A stretch of 64,000 nucleotides of DNA, from assembly GCA_050953725.1 (NCBI GenBank), contig JBMNNB010000003.1:62001-126000 (forward strand). Reading direction: 5' to 3'. The notes beneath the pieces are model-generated. The model saw only the letters and a program-made list of their open reading frames with translations, ran no database searches and was not told the origin of the DNA. Shown piece by piece: positions 16,656 to 24,398 of this stretch. Every line of letters begins with the position of its first letter. Within the stretch, counting starts at the first letter, position 1. The translations under genes and the position numbers were made by a program. The DNA is from DTU053 sp012520115. GTDB lineage: Bacteria; Bacillota; Clostridia; Oscillospirales; Acutalibacteraceae.

Positions 16656-19600
16656 TTGGCAGAGAATGAGAAAAACACTTTTATAGAGATGGAACATGAG
16701 GTTCTGAAGTTCTGGGAAGATAATAAATGCTTCGATTTGCTCAGGGAAAAGAATGCTGATAAGGAGCCTTTCCGCTTTATCGACGGCCCCATTACCGCAA
16801 ACAATCCCATGGGCATACATCACGCATGGGGCAGAACCCTCAAGGATACCTTCATTCGCTACAAGATGATGAGGGGCTATTCCTGCCGCTGTCAGAACGG
16901 CTTTGACGCTCAGGGTCTCTGGGTCGAGGTCGAGGTCGAAAAGGAGCTGGGCTTTAAGACCAAGAAGGACATTGAAGCCTACGGCATGGACAGGTTCACC
17001 CGTCAGTGCGTTGACCGTGTAAAGAAATTCTCGTCCATAATAACCGAGCAGTCCAAGAGGCTCGGTCAGTGGATGGACTGGGATAACTCATATTTTACTC
17101 ATACGGATAAGAATATTGCGGGCATCTGGCATTTCCTGAAAGTCTGCAACGAAAAGGGCATGATTGAGCGTGAATACCGCCCGATGCCCTGGTGTCCCCG
17201 CTGCGGAACATCCCTCTCAGAGCATGAGATGACAGGCTCATATAAGCAGCTTACACACAATTCGGTATTCTTTAAGCTGCCCTTAAAGGAAATCCCCTCA
17301 AAGATTCTTGCCTGGACAACCACCCCGTGGACTCTTTCGTCAAACGTGGCTCTTGCGGTAAACCCCGAAATCGACTATGCGGAAGTCAGGGTCAAGAGTG
17401 ACGAGCAGACCATATATCTTGCAAAGAACGCCATTTCAAGGCTCGGCGACGACAAGCTGGAGGTCCTTCGTGTTGTTAAGGGCTCCGAGCTTGTGGGCCT
17501 GCATTATGAGACCTGCTTCCCGGAAATCGAGGCTCAGGCAGGCGTTGAGCATAAGGTCGTATCCTGGGACGAGGTTGCCGCCGATGAAGGAACAGGCATT
17601 GTGCATATAGCTCCCGGCTGCGGTATTGAGGACTATGAGCTGGGTCTGAAGCTTAATCTCCCGCAGATTATGCCTGTTGACGATATGGGCATATTCATGG
17701 AAGGCTTCGGCTTTATGACCGGCAAGGACAGTCACAGCGTGGCTGAGGATATTTTTGAAAGGCTTAAAGCGGACAACAAGCTTTACAAGGTCGAGCCCTA
17801 TGAGCACAGCTACCCCGTATGCTGGCGCTGCAAGGCCGAAATCATCTTCAGGCTTGTTCCCGCATGGTATATAAGGACAGAGGCCATTAAGCCAGAGCTT
17901 ATAAAGGCCGCCGAGTCAGTCAAGTGGGAGCCTGAGGCAAACGGCAAGCGCATGGTTGACTGGCTTCAGAACATGGGCGACTGGAATATTTCAAGAAAGC
18001 GTTACTACGGTCTGCCCCTGCCCTTCTATCCCTGTGACTGCGGACATGTGAATGTCATAGGCAGCCGTGAGGAATTAAGAGAGAGAAGCACTAATCCCGA
18101 GGTCGTTGATGCTCTGCCGGAGCTTCACCGCCCGTGGATTGACGAGGTTAAAATCAAGTGCGAAAAGTGCGGCAAAGAGGTTTCGAGAGTTAACGAAATC
18201 GGCGACGTCTGGCTTGATGCAGGTATCGTTCCCTTCTCGACTCTGGGCTACTTTGAAGATAAGGAATACTGGAAGAAGTACTTCCCCGCCGACTGGGTCG
18301 TTGAAATGAGGGAGCAGGTAAGGCTCTGGTTCTATTCAATGCTCTTTATGAGCGTTGTGCTTGAGGGCCGTGCTCCGTACAGGCGTGTTCTTTCACACAA
18401 CTCCGTCATCAAGGAGGACGGCGGAAAGTTCTCCAAGACCGGCTATATGATTAAGTTTGACGAGGCAGCCGAAATCATGGGCGCTGACACTATCCGCTAT
18501 CTCTATGCGGGCGCTCCCGTGGCTAATGACGTGCGCTTCGGCTACAACCTCGGCGACGAGGCAAGGCGCAAGCTGCTTGCATTCAGTAACATCTATACCT
18601 TTATCGAGACCTATGCAAGCATTGACAAGCCCGTGCTTGACGGCTACACCCCGGACATTTCCGCAATGACCGCCACCGACAAGTGGCTTGTGCTGCGTAC
18701 GAATGAGTTTATCGCAAGGGCAACAGAGTGCTTTGACGACTTTAAGGCCTATACCCTTGTCAAGGACTTTGAGGTCTTTGTTGACGATATTTCCAACTGG
18801 TATATCAGAACAAACCGCCGCCGCTTCTGGAAAACGGGCGATATGAAGGACAAGACCCTTGCTTACTGGGTACTGACCTATGCCCTTGATGCGGCTACAC
18901 GCTGCATGTCCCCGATTATTCCGTTCATGACGGAGAATATCTGGCAGAAGCTTATAAGAAAGCTCTATCCCTCCGCTCCGATTTCAGTTCATCTCTGCGA
19001 CTGGCCCGTTCCCTTTGAGGGCGTAACGGATACTGAGGTTCTCGAGCAGACCGCTCTCGCAAGGGATGTTATCAATACGGCTATGCGTCTGAGAAACGAG
19101 CAGCAGTTAAAGGTTCGTCAGCCGCTGTCGACTCTCTATGTCTGCTGCAGCGAGGCTGATGCCGAGAAGATTAAGGTATTTGAAAAGACCATTCTTGACG
19201 AGCTTAACATCAGAAGCCTTGAATATATCACCGATATGGCTATTCTCAAGGACAGCTATCTTACGGTCAATTTTAAGGCTGCCGGCGCTGTCTTAAAGCA
19301 GGATGTAAACAAGCTGAAGGCTGTACTTGAGGGACTTGACGATGCTGCTATGGCAAAGGCTGCCGACACGGTGGCAAAGGGCGGTTCCGTACGCTTTGAC
19401 TCTTTTGATATAGACCTTGCGCCCGAGCTGTTTGTGGTTCAGTCGACTGCCAAGAAGGGCATAGTCGTGGGCGAGGTAACTGACGAGCTGACCGTGGCTA
19501 TCGACACTCACCTTACGGACGAGCTTATTGCTGACGGCATTGTCAGGGATATAGTAAGGCAGTGGCAGATTTTAAGAAAGGACACCGGCTACTCTGTTGA

Positions 19601-19790
19601 GCAGAGGATTCTCGCCGCCGTTAAGACTGCCGACGAGTTCACCACCGCAGCCGTTACAAACAAGAGCGATTATATAAAGAGTGAGCTTCTTGCTGACGAC
19701 CTTATCATAAACGGCGACTTAGCCGCTGACGCCGATAAGACCTTTGAAGTAAACGGCGCAGAAGTCACCATTTTCGTAAAATCCGTTTAG
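16656..19790 (+). CDS. ileS: Isoleucyl-tRNA synthetase, type 2, with altered HIGH motif
   Basis: IleRS charges tRNA-Ile and edits mischarged valine. The 1044-residue protein has the class I fold, the CP1 editing domain, a cysteine pair in PWCPRCGTSLSEHEM, a KFSKT version of KMSKS (K591) and a long C-terminal region of the eukaryote/archaea-like type 2 group. The HIGH position reads NNPMGIHHAWGRT, i.e. G53-I-H-H rather than H-x-G-H, an exchange reported for a subset of bacterial IleRS2. Type 2 enzymes are known for mupirocin resistance. The start is TTG, 7 bases after GGAGGG; no ATG gives a better start. No T-box leader fits in the 78-base gap after the GT2 gene, unlike many Firmicute ileS genes. 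Confidence 0.93.
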   Translation: MAENEKNTFIEMEHEVLKFWEDNKCFDLLREKNADKEPFRFIDGPITANNPMGIHHAWGRTLKDTFIRYKMMRGYSCRCQNGFDAQGLWVEVEVEKELGFKTKKDIEAYGMDRFTRQCVDRVKKFSSIITEQSKRLGQWMDWDNSYFTHTDKNIAGIWHFLKVCNEKGMIEREYRPMPWCPRCGTSLSEHEMTGSYKQLTHNSVFFKLPLKEIPSKILAWTTTPWTLSSNVALAVNPEIDYAEVRVKSDEQTIYLAKNAISRLGDDKLEVLRVVKGSELVGLHYETCFPEIEAQAGVEHKVVSWDEVAADEGTGIVHIAPGCGIEDYELGLKLNLPQIMPVDDMGIFMEGFGFMTGKDSHSVAEDIFERLKADNKLYKVEPYEHSYPVCWRCKAEIIFRLVPAWYIRTEAIKPELIKAAESVKWEPEANGKRMVDWLQNMGDWNISRKRYYGLPLPFYPCDCGHVNVIGSREELRERSTNPEVVDALPELHRPWIDEVKIKCEKCGKEVSRVNEIGDVWLDAGIVPFSTLGYFEDKEYWKKYFPADWVVEMREQVRLWFYSMLFMSVVLEGRAPYRRVLSHNSVIKEDGGKFSKTGYMIKFDEAAEIMGADTIRYLYAGAPVANDVRFGYNLGDEARRKLLAFSNIYTFIETYASIDKPVLDGYTPDISAMTATDKWLVLRTNEFIARATECFDDFKAYTLVKDFEVFVDDISNWYIRTNRRRFWKTGDMKDKTLAYWVLTYALDAATRCMSPIIPFMTENIWQKLIRKLYPSAPISVHLCDWPVPFEGVTDTEVLEQTALARDVINTAMRLRNEQQLKVRQPLSTLYVCCSEADAEKIKVFEKTILDELNIRSLEYITDMAILKDSYLTVNFKAAGAVLKQDVNKLKAVLEGLDDAAMAKAADTVAKGGSVRFDSFDIDLAPELFVVQSTAKKGIVVGEVTDELTVAIDTHLTDELIADGIVRDIVRQWQILRKDTGYSVEQRILAAVKTADEFTTAAVTNKSDYIKSELLADDLIINGDLAADADKTFEVNGAEVTIFVKSV

Positions 19791-19874
19791 CAATTATTTA
19801 CAATAATAAATTTCAGATGTATTATTTAATCGAGGGCAAACTACCCTTGAGTGCAATTTCGGGAGGTTTTAGAT

Positions 19875-20075
19875 ATGACTGTTGATAAAGATACAAAAAT
19901 CGGCACACTGCTTGACGCAGACCGCACGCTTGCTCCCATATTTTTAAACATGGGAATGCACTGCCTCGGCTGCCCCGCTTCAAGGAATGAGACCATTGAA
20001 GAGGCTTGCATGGTTCACGGCGTAGACCCTGACGAACTTATTGCCGAAATCAATGAGCATTTGGGAAATCAGTGA
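19875..20075 (+). CDS. DUF1858 redox-disulfide domain protein
   Basis: A 66-residue protein consisting of one DUF1858 domain: KIGTLLDADRTLAPIF, then GMHCLGCPAS with a C-x-x-C pair, then a helix with HGVDPDELIAEIN. Such domains occur alone or at the N-terminus of ScdA/YtfE-type iron-sulfur repair proteins and near hybrid-cluster proteins; a redox-active disulfide or metal-binding role is assumed but not proven. ATG 19875 is chosen because GGGAGG (19861-19866) lies 8 bases upstream. The stop TGA lies inside the possible start region of trmK, so the two are probably co-translated. Confidence 0.88.
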   Translation: MTVDKDTKIGTLLDADRTLAPIFLNMGMHCLGCPASRNETIEEACMVHGVDPDELIAEINEHLGNQ

Positions 20076-20790
20076 GCACAAAGGCGGGGCTTTAACGCCC
20101 CGCCTTGATAAAAGACTCAGTATGGTGGCTGAACTAATAGAGCCTAACAGAATTTTCGTTGATGTCGGCACTGATCATGCGTATCTGCCGGCATTTATGG
20201 TTATTACGGGCTATTCGCCCTTTGCCGTTGCCTCTGATGTGCGAATCGGACCTTTGGAGAATGCAAGGGCGACTGTCAGGAAATACGGTGTTGAGGACAA
20301 GGTTCAGATTATCCTCTCAGACGGCCTTGACGAAATTGACGGTGACTTTGTCCAAGAGGTCGTTATTGCCGGCATGGGCGGCGAGCTGATGTGCGAGATT
20401 ATCGACAGAGCCGAATGGCTTAAATGTAAGGAAAAGGCTCTTGTCTTGCAGCCGATGACGCATGCTGAGGATTTAAGGCGGTATCTCACCCAAAACGGCT
20501 TTTCGATTGTAAAGGAAAATGCCGTCACTGACGGCGGCCGTGCCTACTGCGCCATGAGAGCCGTTTATTCGGGCGAAGTAAAAGAACACGGCGAAGCATA
20601 TTTCTACATCGGCGAGCTTTTAAGCGGCGATATTACAGAGGATATTGAGCTTTATATTAAGGGCATTTTGAAAAGGCTTAAATTTAAGGCTGACGCCTTA
20701 AAGGATAAACCCGAATTTGAAGGCGAAGCACGCCGGCTTTACATGCTTCTTGATGAAATTTCCGGCTTAGCCTTAAAAGACTTGCCATAA
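20053..20790 (+). CDS. trmK: tRNA (adenine-22-N1)-methyltransferase TrmK
   Basis: TrmK methylates A22 of tRNAs with S-adenosylmethionine. The Rossmann signature VDVGTDHAYLPAF, then ASDVRIGPLENAR and VIAGMGGELM, are typical of the YqfN/TrmK family. A C-terminal coiled-coil extension (about residues 170-245) is also normal. The order trmK-nif3(yqfO) is conserved in Firmicutes. The start is uncertain: family members begin just before LTPRLDKRL, but no standard codon lies there. The ATG at 20053 overlaps the preceding gene by 23 bases and lacks a ribosome binding site; a TTG at 20041 and an ATG at 20122 are alternatives. Confidence 0.9.
   Translation: MSIWEISEHKGGALTPRLDKRLSMVAELIEPNRIFVDVGTDHAYLPAFMVITGYSPFAVASDVRIGPLENARATVRKYGVEDKVQIILSDGLDEIDGDFVQEVVIAGMGGELMCEIIDRAEWLKCKEKALVLQPMTHAEDLRRYLTQNGFSIVKENAVTDGGRAYCAMRAVYSGEVKEHGEAYFYIGELLSGDITEDIELYIKGILKRLKFKADALKDKPEFEGEARRLYMLLDEISGLALKDLP
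20083..20104 (+). other. GC hairpin at the beginning of trmK
   Basis: GGCGGGGC (20083-20090) pairs perfectly with GCCCCGCC (20097-20104) around a TTTAAC loop, 8 bases after the DUF1858 stop. There is no T-run, so it is not an intrinsic terminator. It may protect the upstream message or regulate entry into trmK. Confidence 0.6.
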
Positions 20791-20844
20791 TAATCTGCCT
20801 TTTCTTTGGAATACTCATAAAAACGATTATTCGGGGAGGTTTTT

Positions 20845-21603
20845 ATGACCGTAGGCGAAATAATAAATGCAATTAACGCCATTGCGCCGTTTTCAAATCA
20901 GGAGTCCTGGGACAACAGCGGTCTTGTTGTGGGCGACATTAAGCAGACGGTAAATTCGGTTATTGTTGCCCTTGATTTGACTGAAGATATATTGACGCAG
21001 GCTGAAAACTCTGCCTCGCAGGCAATCATCACCCACCACCCGCCGATTTTTGAGCCCGCAAAGACCTTCACTGCAGATACACTTGCATACAAAGCTGCGG
21101 TTCAGGGGGTCAGCATTATTGCGGCTCACACTAACTTTGATGCGGCGGCGGGCGGAGTCAGCGATACACTTGCAAAGACTCTCGGCTTAAAGCGGATAAA
21201 GAGTGTACCCCTGCCCGGCGAGACGATAGCCATATTGAGAGAGGGCAGAGTAAACTTTGAAACCGCAGACGAGTTTGCAAGGTTTATAGCAAAGAAGCTC
21301 GGCGGCGCCGTAAGGTTCTGCGACGGAGGCAAGGCTATTAAAAGGGTTGCAGTCAGCGGCGGCTCTGGCAAGTCCTTTGTAAATTATGTCATAGAAGAGG
21401 GCTATGACGCCTTTGTGACCGGAGAAGTTTCCTATGACAATTTCTTAGAGGCGAAGCAAAAGGGGCTGTCAATATTCTGTGCGGGGCATTTTGAGACCGA
21501 AAATCCCGCAATGACTGTCCTGGCAGACCTGCTTAAAACAAACTGTCCGTCCTTGAAAATCACACTGGGCGAACAGGACACTCCCATAACAACGGTGGTA
21601 TAA
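20845..21603 (+). CDS. Nif3-like dinuclear metal-centre protein (YqfO)
   Basis: A 252-residue Nif3/DUF34 protein. Visible metal-binding signatures are WDNSGLVVGD near the N-terminus, ITHHPPIF (His-His, about 62-69), AAHTNFDAAAGGVSDTL (about 93-109), and a C-terminal GHFETENPA carrying further ligands. The family forms toroidal hexamers with two metals per subunit. Its role is unsettled; GTP cyclohydrolase-like and metal-insertase ideas exist. It lacks the extra PII-like domain of longer YqfO proteins. A GGGGAGG site precedes the ATG. Its stop TAA shares one base with the ATG of rqcH (TAATG), showing translational coupling. Confidence 0.93.
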   Translation: MTVGEIINAINAIAPFSNQESWDNSGLVVGDIKQTVNSVIVALDLTEDILTQAENSASQAIITHHPPIFEPAKTFTADTLAYKAAVQGVSIIAAHTNFDAAAGGVSDTLAKTLGLKRIKSVPLPGETIAILREGRVNFETADEFARFIAKKLGGAVRFCDGGKAIKRVAVSGGSGKSFVNYVIEEGYDAFVTGEVSYDNFLEAKQKGLSIFCAGHFETENPAMTVLADLLKTNCPSLKITLGEQDTPITTVV

Positions 21604-23360
21604 TGGCGCTTGACGGAATATATTTGAGGCTCCTTAAACAGGAGCTGGAACAACTGCTTGTCGGCTCAAGGGTTGAGAAAATCCATGAGCCGACTAAAAA
21701 TGAATTTGTCTTTCACCTTCGCTCACGGACAGGTGGGTATAAGCTGTTATTGTCCGCTTCCGGCAGCTCTCCGAGAATAAACATAACCGAAAACCCGCCT
21801 GAAAACCCTGCGAATCCCCCGATGCTGTGCATGCTTTTCAGAAAGCACCTGTCCGGCGCTGTTTTAAAAGGCATTGAGCAGAACGGGCTTGAAAGGGTTT
21901 TACTGCTGCGATTTGATGCGGTTAATGAAATCGGCGACAGGGTATTGAGGACCGTCGCTGTCGAGATAATGGCCGCATACAGCAATATAATTCTTATCGA
22001 CGATAATAATGTGATAATCGACTCTATTAAGAGGGTCGACAATCTGAAATCCTCGGTCAGAGAAATTCTGCCCGGCAGGGAATATATTTCACCGCCGCCC
22101 CAGGAAAAACTCGACTTGACCACAATTTCCGCAGACGAGGCGGCAAGGGCTGTATTCTCTAAGCCCTCCGGCATTCCCCTCTCCTCGGCTATCTTAAAGA
22201 CCTTAGAGGGGGTTTCTCCCCTTGTGTGCAGGGAGCTTGCCCTGATTGCGACTGGCGGTGACCCGCATCTTGAGGAGGCGAAAGCGAATACCGTTTATTC
22301 GCTGGCTTTCTTCCTCGACCAGCTCAAACTGAGAATAGAAAAGAATATGGCAGAGCCTTACATATACTACGACAAAGAGGGCTCTCCCGTGGATTTCTGC
22401 TTTATGCCCCTCGCTCAGTACTCAGGCGCTGCGAAGGCGGTCAGATTTGACACCCTTTCAGAAGCGCTGGATGAGTTTTATTTTGAAAAAGACAGACTAT
22501 TAAGAATAAATTCCCGTGCTTCGGATTTGTTCAAGCTTGTAAACAAGCTGTCCGAACGCACCGCAAGAAAGCTGGAGGCGCAGCGTGCGGAGCTTGAGCA
22601 GAGCGAGGACAGGGAGCTTAAAAAGATATATGCGGAGCTTATTAATGCTAATCTGTACAGGCTCAAAAAGGGCGACAGCGTCTATGTGCTTGAAAACTTC
22701 TATGACGAGGGCAGGGAGATAAGGATTCCCGCCCGTCCGGAGCTTACGCCCGCCGAAAACGCAAGGCAGTACTACAAGGAATTCAGAAAGGCTCAGACTG
22801 CGGAAAAGGTGCTCAGAGAGCAGATTGAAAAGGGCTTTGCGGACATTAATTACTTTGAAACCGTGCTTGACGCCCTATCCAGAGCCAATTCCGACAGGGA
22901 AATCGACGATATACGCAGGGAGCTTGCCGAAGGCGGCTATATCAAGGACAGGCGTCCGAGAAAGGGCAACGAGAAGATGCAGACCTCCCTTTCCTTTATC
23001 GAGCTGCCCGCTCCCGACGGCTTTAAGGTGCTGATAGGCCGGAACAACACGCAGAATGACAGGCTTTCATTTAAGAAGGCAAATAAGAACGATATCTGGT
23101 TCCACACGCAGAAAATCCCCGGCTCACATGTTATCTTAGTGACCGACGGCAGAGAGCCGACCGAGGCCGCCATGGAGTTTGCCGCAGCATGCGCCGCTAC
23201 CTTCAGCTCCGCTAAGAACGCCCCGTCAGTGCCTGTTGACTACACCGAGGTGAAAAATCTTAAAAAGCCCCCCGGCGCCCGCCCCGGTTTTGTGATATAC
23301 CATGTTTACAACACGATGATGATAAAGCCCATTGACTTAAAGGCACTGGCCGAGGGCTGA
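21603..23360 (+). CDS. rqcH: Ribosome-associated quality control protein RqcH (NFACT family)
   Basis: RqcH binds stalled 50S-peptidyl-tRNA complexes, recruits tRNA-Ala and adds alanine tails that mark the peptide for degradation. The 585-residue protein has NFACT-N (about 1-200, beginning MALDGIYLRLLKQELEQLL), a helix-hairpin-helix part, a central coiled coil (about 290-430) and NFACT-R with DIWFHTQKIPGSHVIL (about 498-513). Older annotations call it a fibronectin/fibrinogen-binding protein. It begins inside the stop codon of the Nif3 gene. A weak hairpin follows the stop, where the rlmB promoters begin. Confidence 0.93.
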   Translation: MALDGIYLRLLKQELEQLLVGSRVEKIHEPTKNEFVFHLRSRTGGYKLLLSASGSSPRINITENPPENPANPPMLCMLFRKHLSGAVLKGIEQNGLERVLLLRFDAVNEIGDRVLRTVAVEIMAAYSNIILIDDNNVIIDSIKRVDNLKSSVREILPGREYISPPPQEKLDLTTISADEAARAVFSKPSGIPLSSAILKTLEGVSPLVCRELALIATGGDPHLEEAKANTVYSLAFFLDQLKLRIEKNMAEPYIYYDKEGSPVDFCFMPLAQYSGAAKAVRFDTLSEALDEFYFEKDRLLRINSRASDLFKLVNKLSERTARKLEAQRAELEQSEDRELKKIYAELINANLYRLKKGDSVYVLENFYDEGREIRIPARPELTPAENARQYYKEFRKAQTAEKVLREQIEKGFADINYFETVLDALSRANSDREIDDIRRELAEGGYIKDRRPRKGNEKMQTSLSFIELPAPDGFKVLIGRNNTQNDRLSFKKANKNDIWFHTQKIPGSHVILVTDGREPTEAAMEFAAACAATFSSAKNAPSVPVDYTEVKNLKKPPGARPGFVIYHVYNTMMIKPIDLKALAEG

Positions 23361-23387
23361 TATTTGACTTGAAAGCAGTGCTTTTCT

Positions 23388-23416
23388 TTGATAAAGTGCA
23401 ATAGATTTGGTATAAT
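23388..23416 (+). promoter_or_regulatory. Promoter P1 upstream of rlmB
   Basis: TTGATA (23388-23393), 17-base spacer, TATAAT (23411-23416). It would give a leader of about 195 bases. No riboswitch was recognised in that leader. Confidence 0.6.
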
Positions 23417-23479
23417 AGTATTTAATAGCGAAATTGTGTTGAAATTTTGCCAAATAATGTAAATCTGTGATTTTTGATA

Positions 23480-23507
23480 TTGTTTTCTGTCAATTATGTG
23501 ATACAAT
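23480..23507 (+). promoter_or_regulatory. Promoter P2 upstream of rlmB (extended -10)
   Basis: TTGTTT (23480-23485), 16-base spacer, TACAAT (23502-23507) preceded by TGA. Confidence 0.45.
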
Positions 23508-23617
23508 AATTTATTATATTAGCTGATAATTAAATAAGCATAGTTTATGCGCTTTTAATAAAAGAATATTAAAGGCGTGTTCTTGCTACCCAAATAAACA
23601 GATTTCAGGTGGATTAT

Positions 23618-24367
23618 ATGAACAAAGAGCAGCCCGCAAAAAACCCTTATCTCATAATCGGAAAAAATGCCGTCAGGGAGGCTCTGAATTCTGACAGACC
23701 CGTGGATTATGTGCTTGTGGCTCGGGGAGATAAGAAAAATTCCCTTACTCCCCTGATTGCAAAATGCAGGGAAAAGGGCATTATCGTAAAAGAGGCAGAC
23801 GTAAAAAAGCTGGACTTTGCCTGCGGTCACGGCAATCATCAGGGCATTATCATGTATGCTGCGGCGCACGAGTATTCCACCGTTGACGATATTTTCGAAA
23901 AGGCCGAGAGCTTAGGCGAGGAGCCGTTTATTGTAATCTGTGACGGCATTGAGGACCCCCACAACTTGGGCGCAATCATAAGAAGCGCAGAGGCGGCGGG
24001 AGTGCATGGCATCATCATCCCCGAGCGCAGGAGCGCAACTCTGAATTTCACCGTCGGAAAAGCGGCGGCGGGAGCTCTCGAATACATGCTTGTGGCGAGG
24101 GTCAAGAACCTGAATGCCACCATTGAGGACTTGAAAAGCCGTGGCGTATGGGTCTGGGCTGCGGATGTGGACGGCATCGACTACAAAGAGGCCGATTTAA
24201 GCGGCGCCGTGGCACTGATTATCGGCTCTGAGGGCGACGGACTCTCAAGGCTTGTCAAGAAAAATGCGGACGGGGTCGTTTCCATGCCCATGAAGGGCAA
24301 AATCAACTCCCTGAACGCTTCCGTTGCGGCGGGAATACTGATGTTCGAAGCTTCAAGCCGCAGATAA
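23618..24367 (+). CDS. rlmB: 23S rRNA 2'-O-methyltransferase, TrmH/RlmB family
   Basis: A 249-residue SpoU-type enzyme. The N-terminal RNA-binding domain (ENPYLIIGKNAVREAL-like start, about 8-85) precedes the knotted methyltransferase domain with the three SpoU motifs: DGIEDPHNLGAIIRSAEAAG, ALIIGSEGDGLSRLV and VSMPMKGKINSLNASVAAGI. It probably methylates G2251 of 23S rRNA, although tRNA or other rRNA targets within the family cannot be excluded. The start at 23618 follows AGGTGG at 23607-23612; an in-frame GTG at 23609 lies within that site. The next gene starts 31 bases downstream and may share the transcript. Confidence 0.9.
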   Translation: MNKEQPAKNPYLIIGKNAVREALNSDRPVDYVLVARGDKKNSLTPLIAKCREKGIIVKEADVKKLDFACGHGNHQGIIMYAAAHEYSTVDDIFEKAESLGEEPFIVICDGIEDPHNLGAIIRSAEAAGVHGIIIPERRSATLNFTVGKAAAGALEYMLVARVKNLNATIEDLKSRGVWVWAADVDGIDYKEADLSGAVALIIGSEGDGLSRLVKKNADGVVSMPMKGKINSLNASVAAGILMFEASSRR

Positions 24368-24398
24368 GAGAAAGTATCAGACAAAAGGAGGGATAGAC

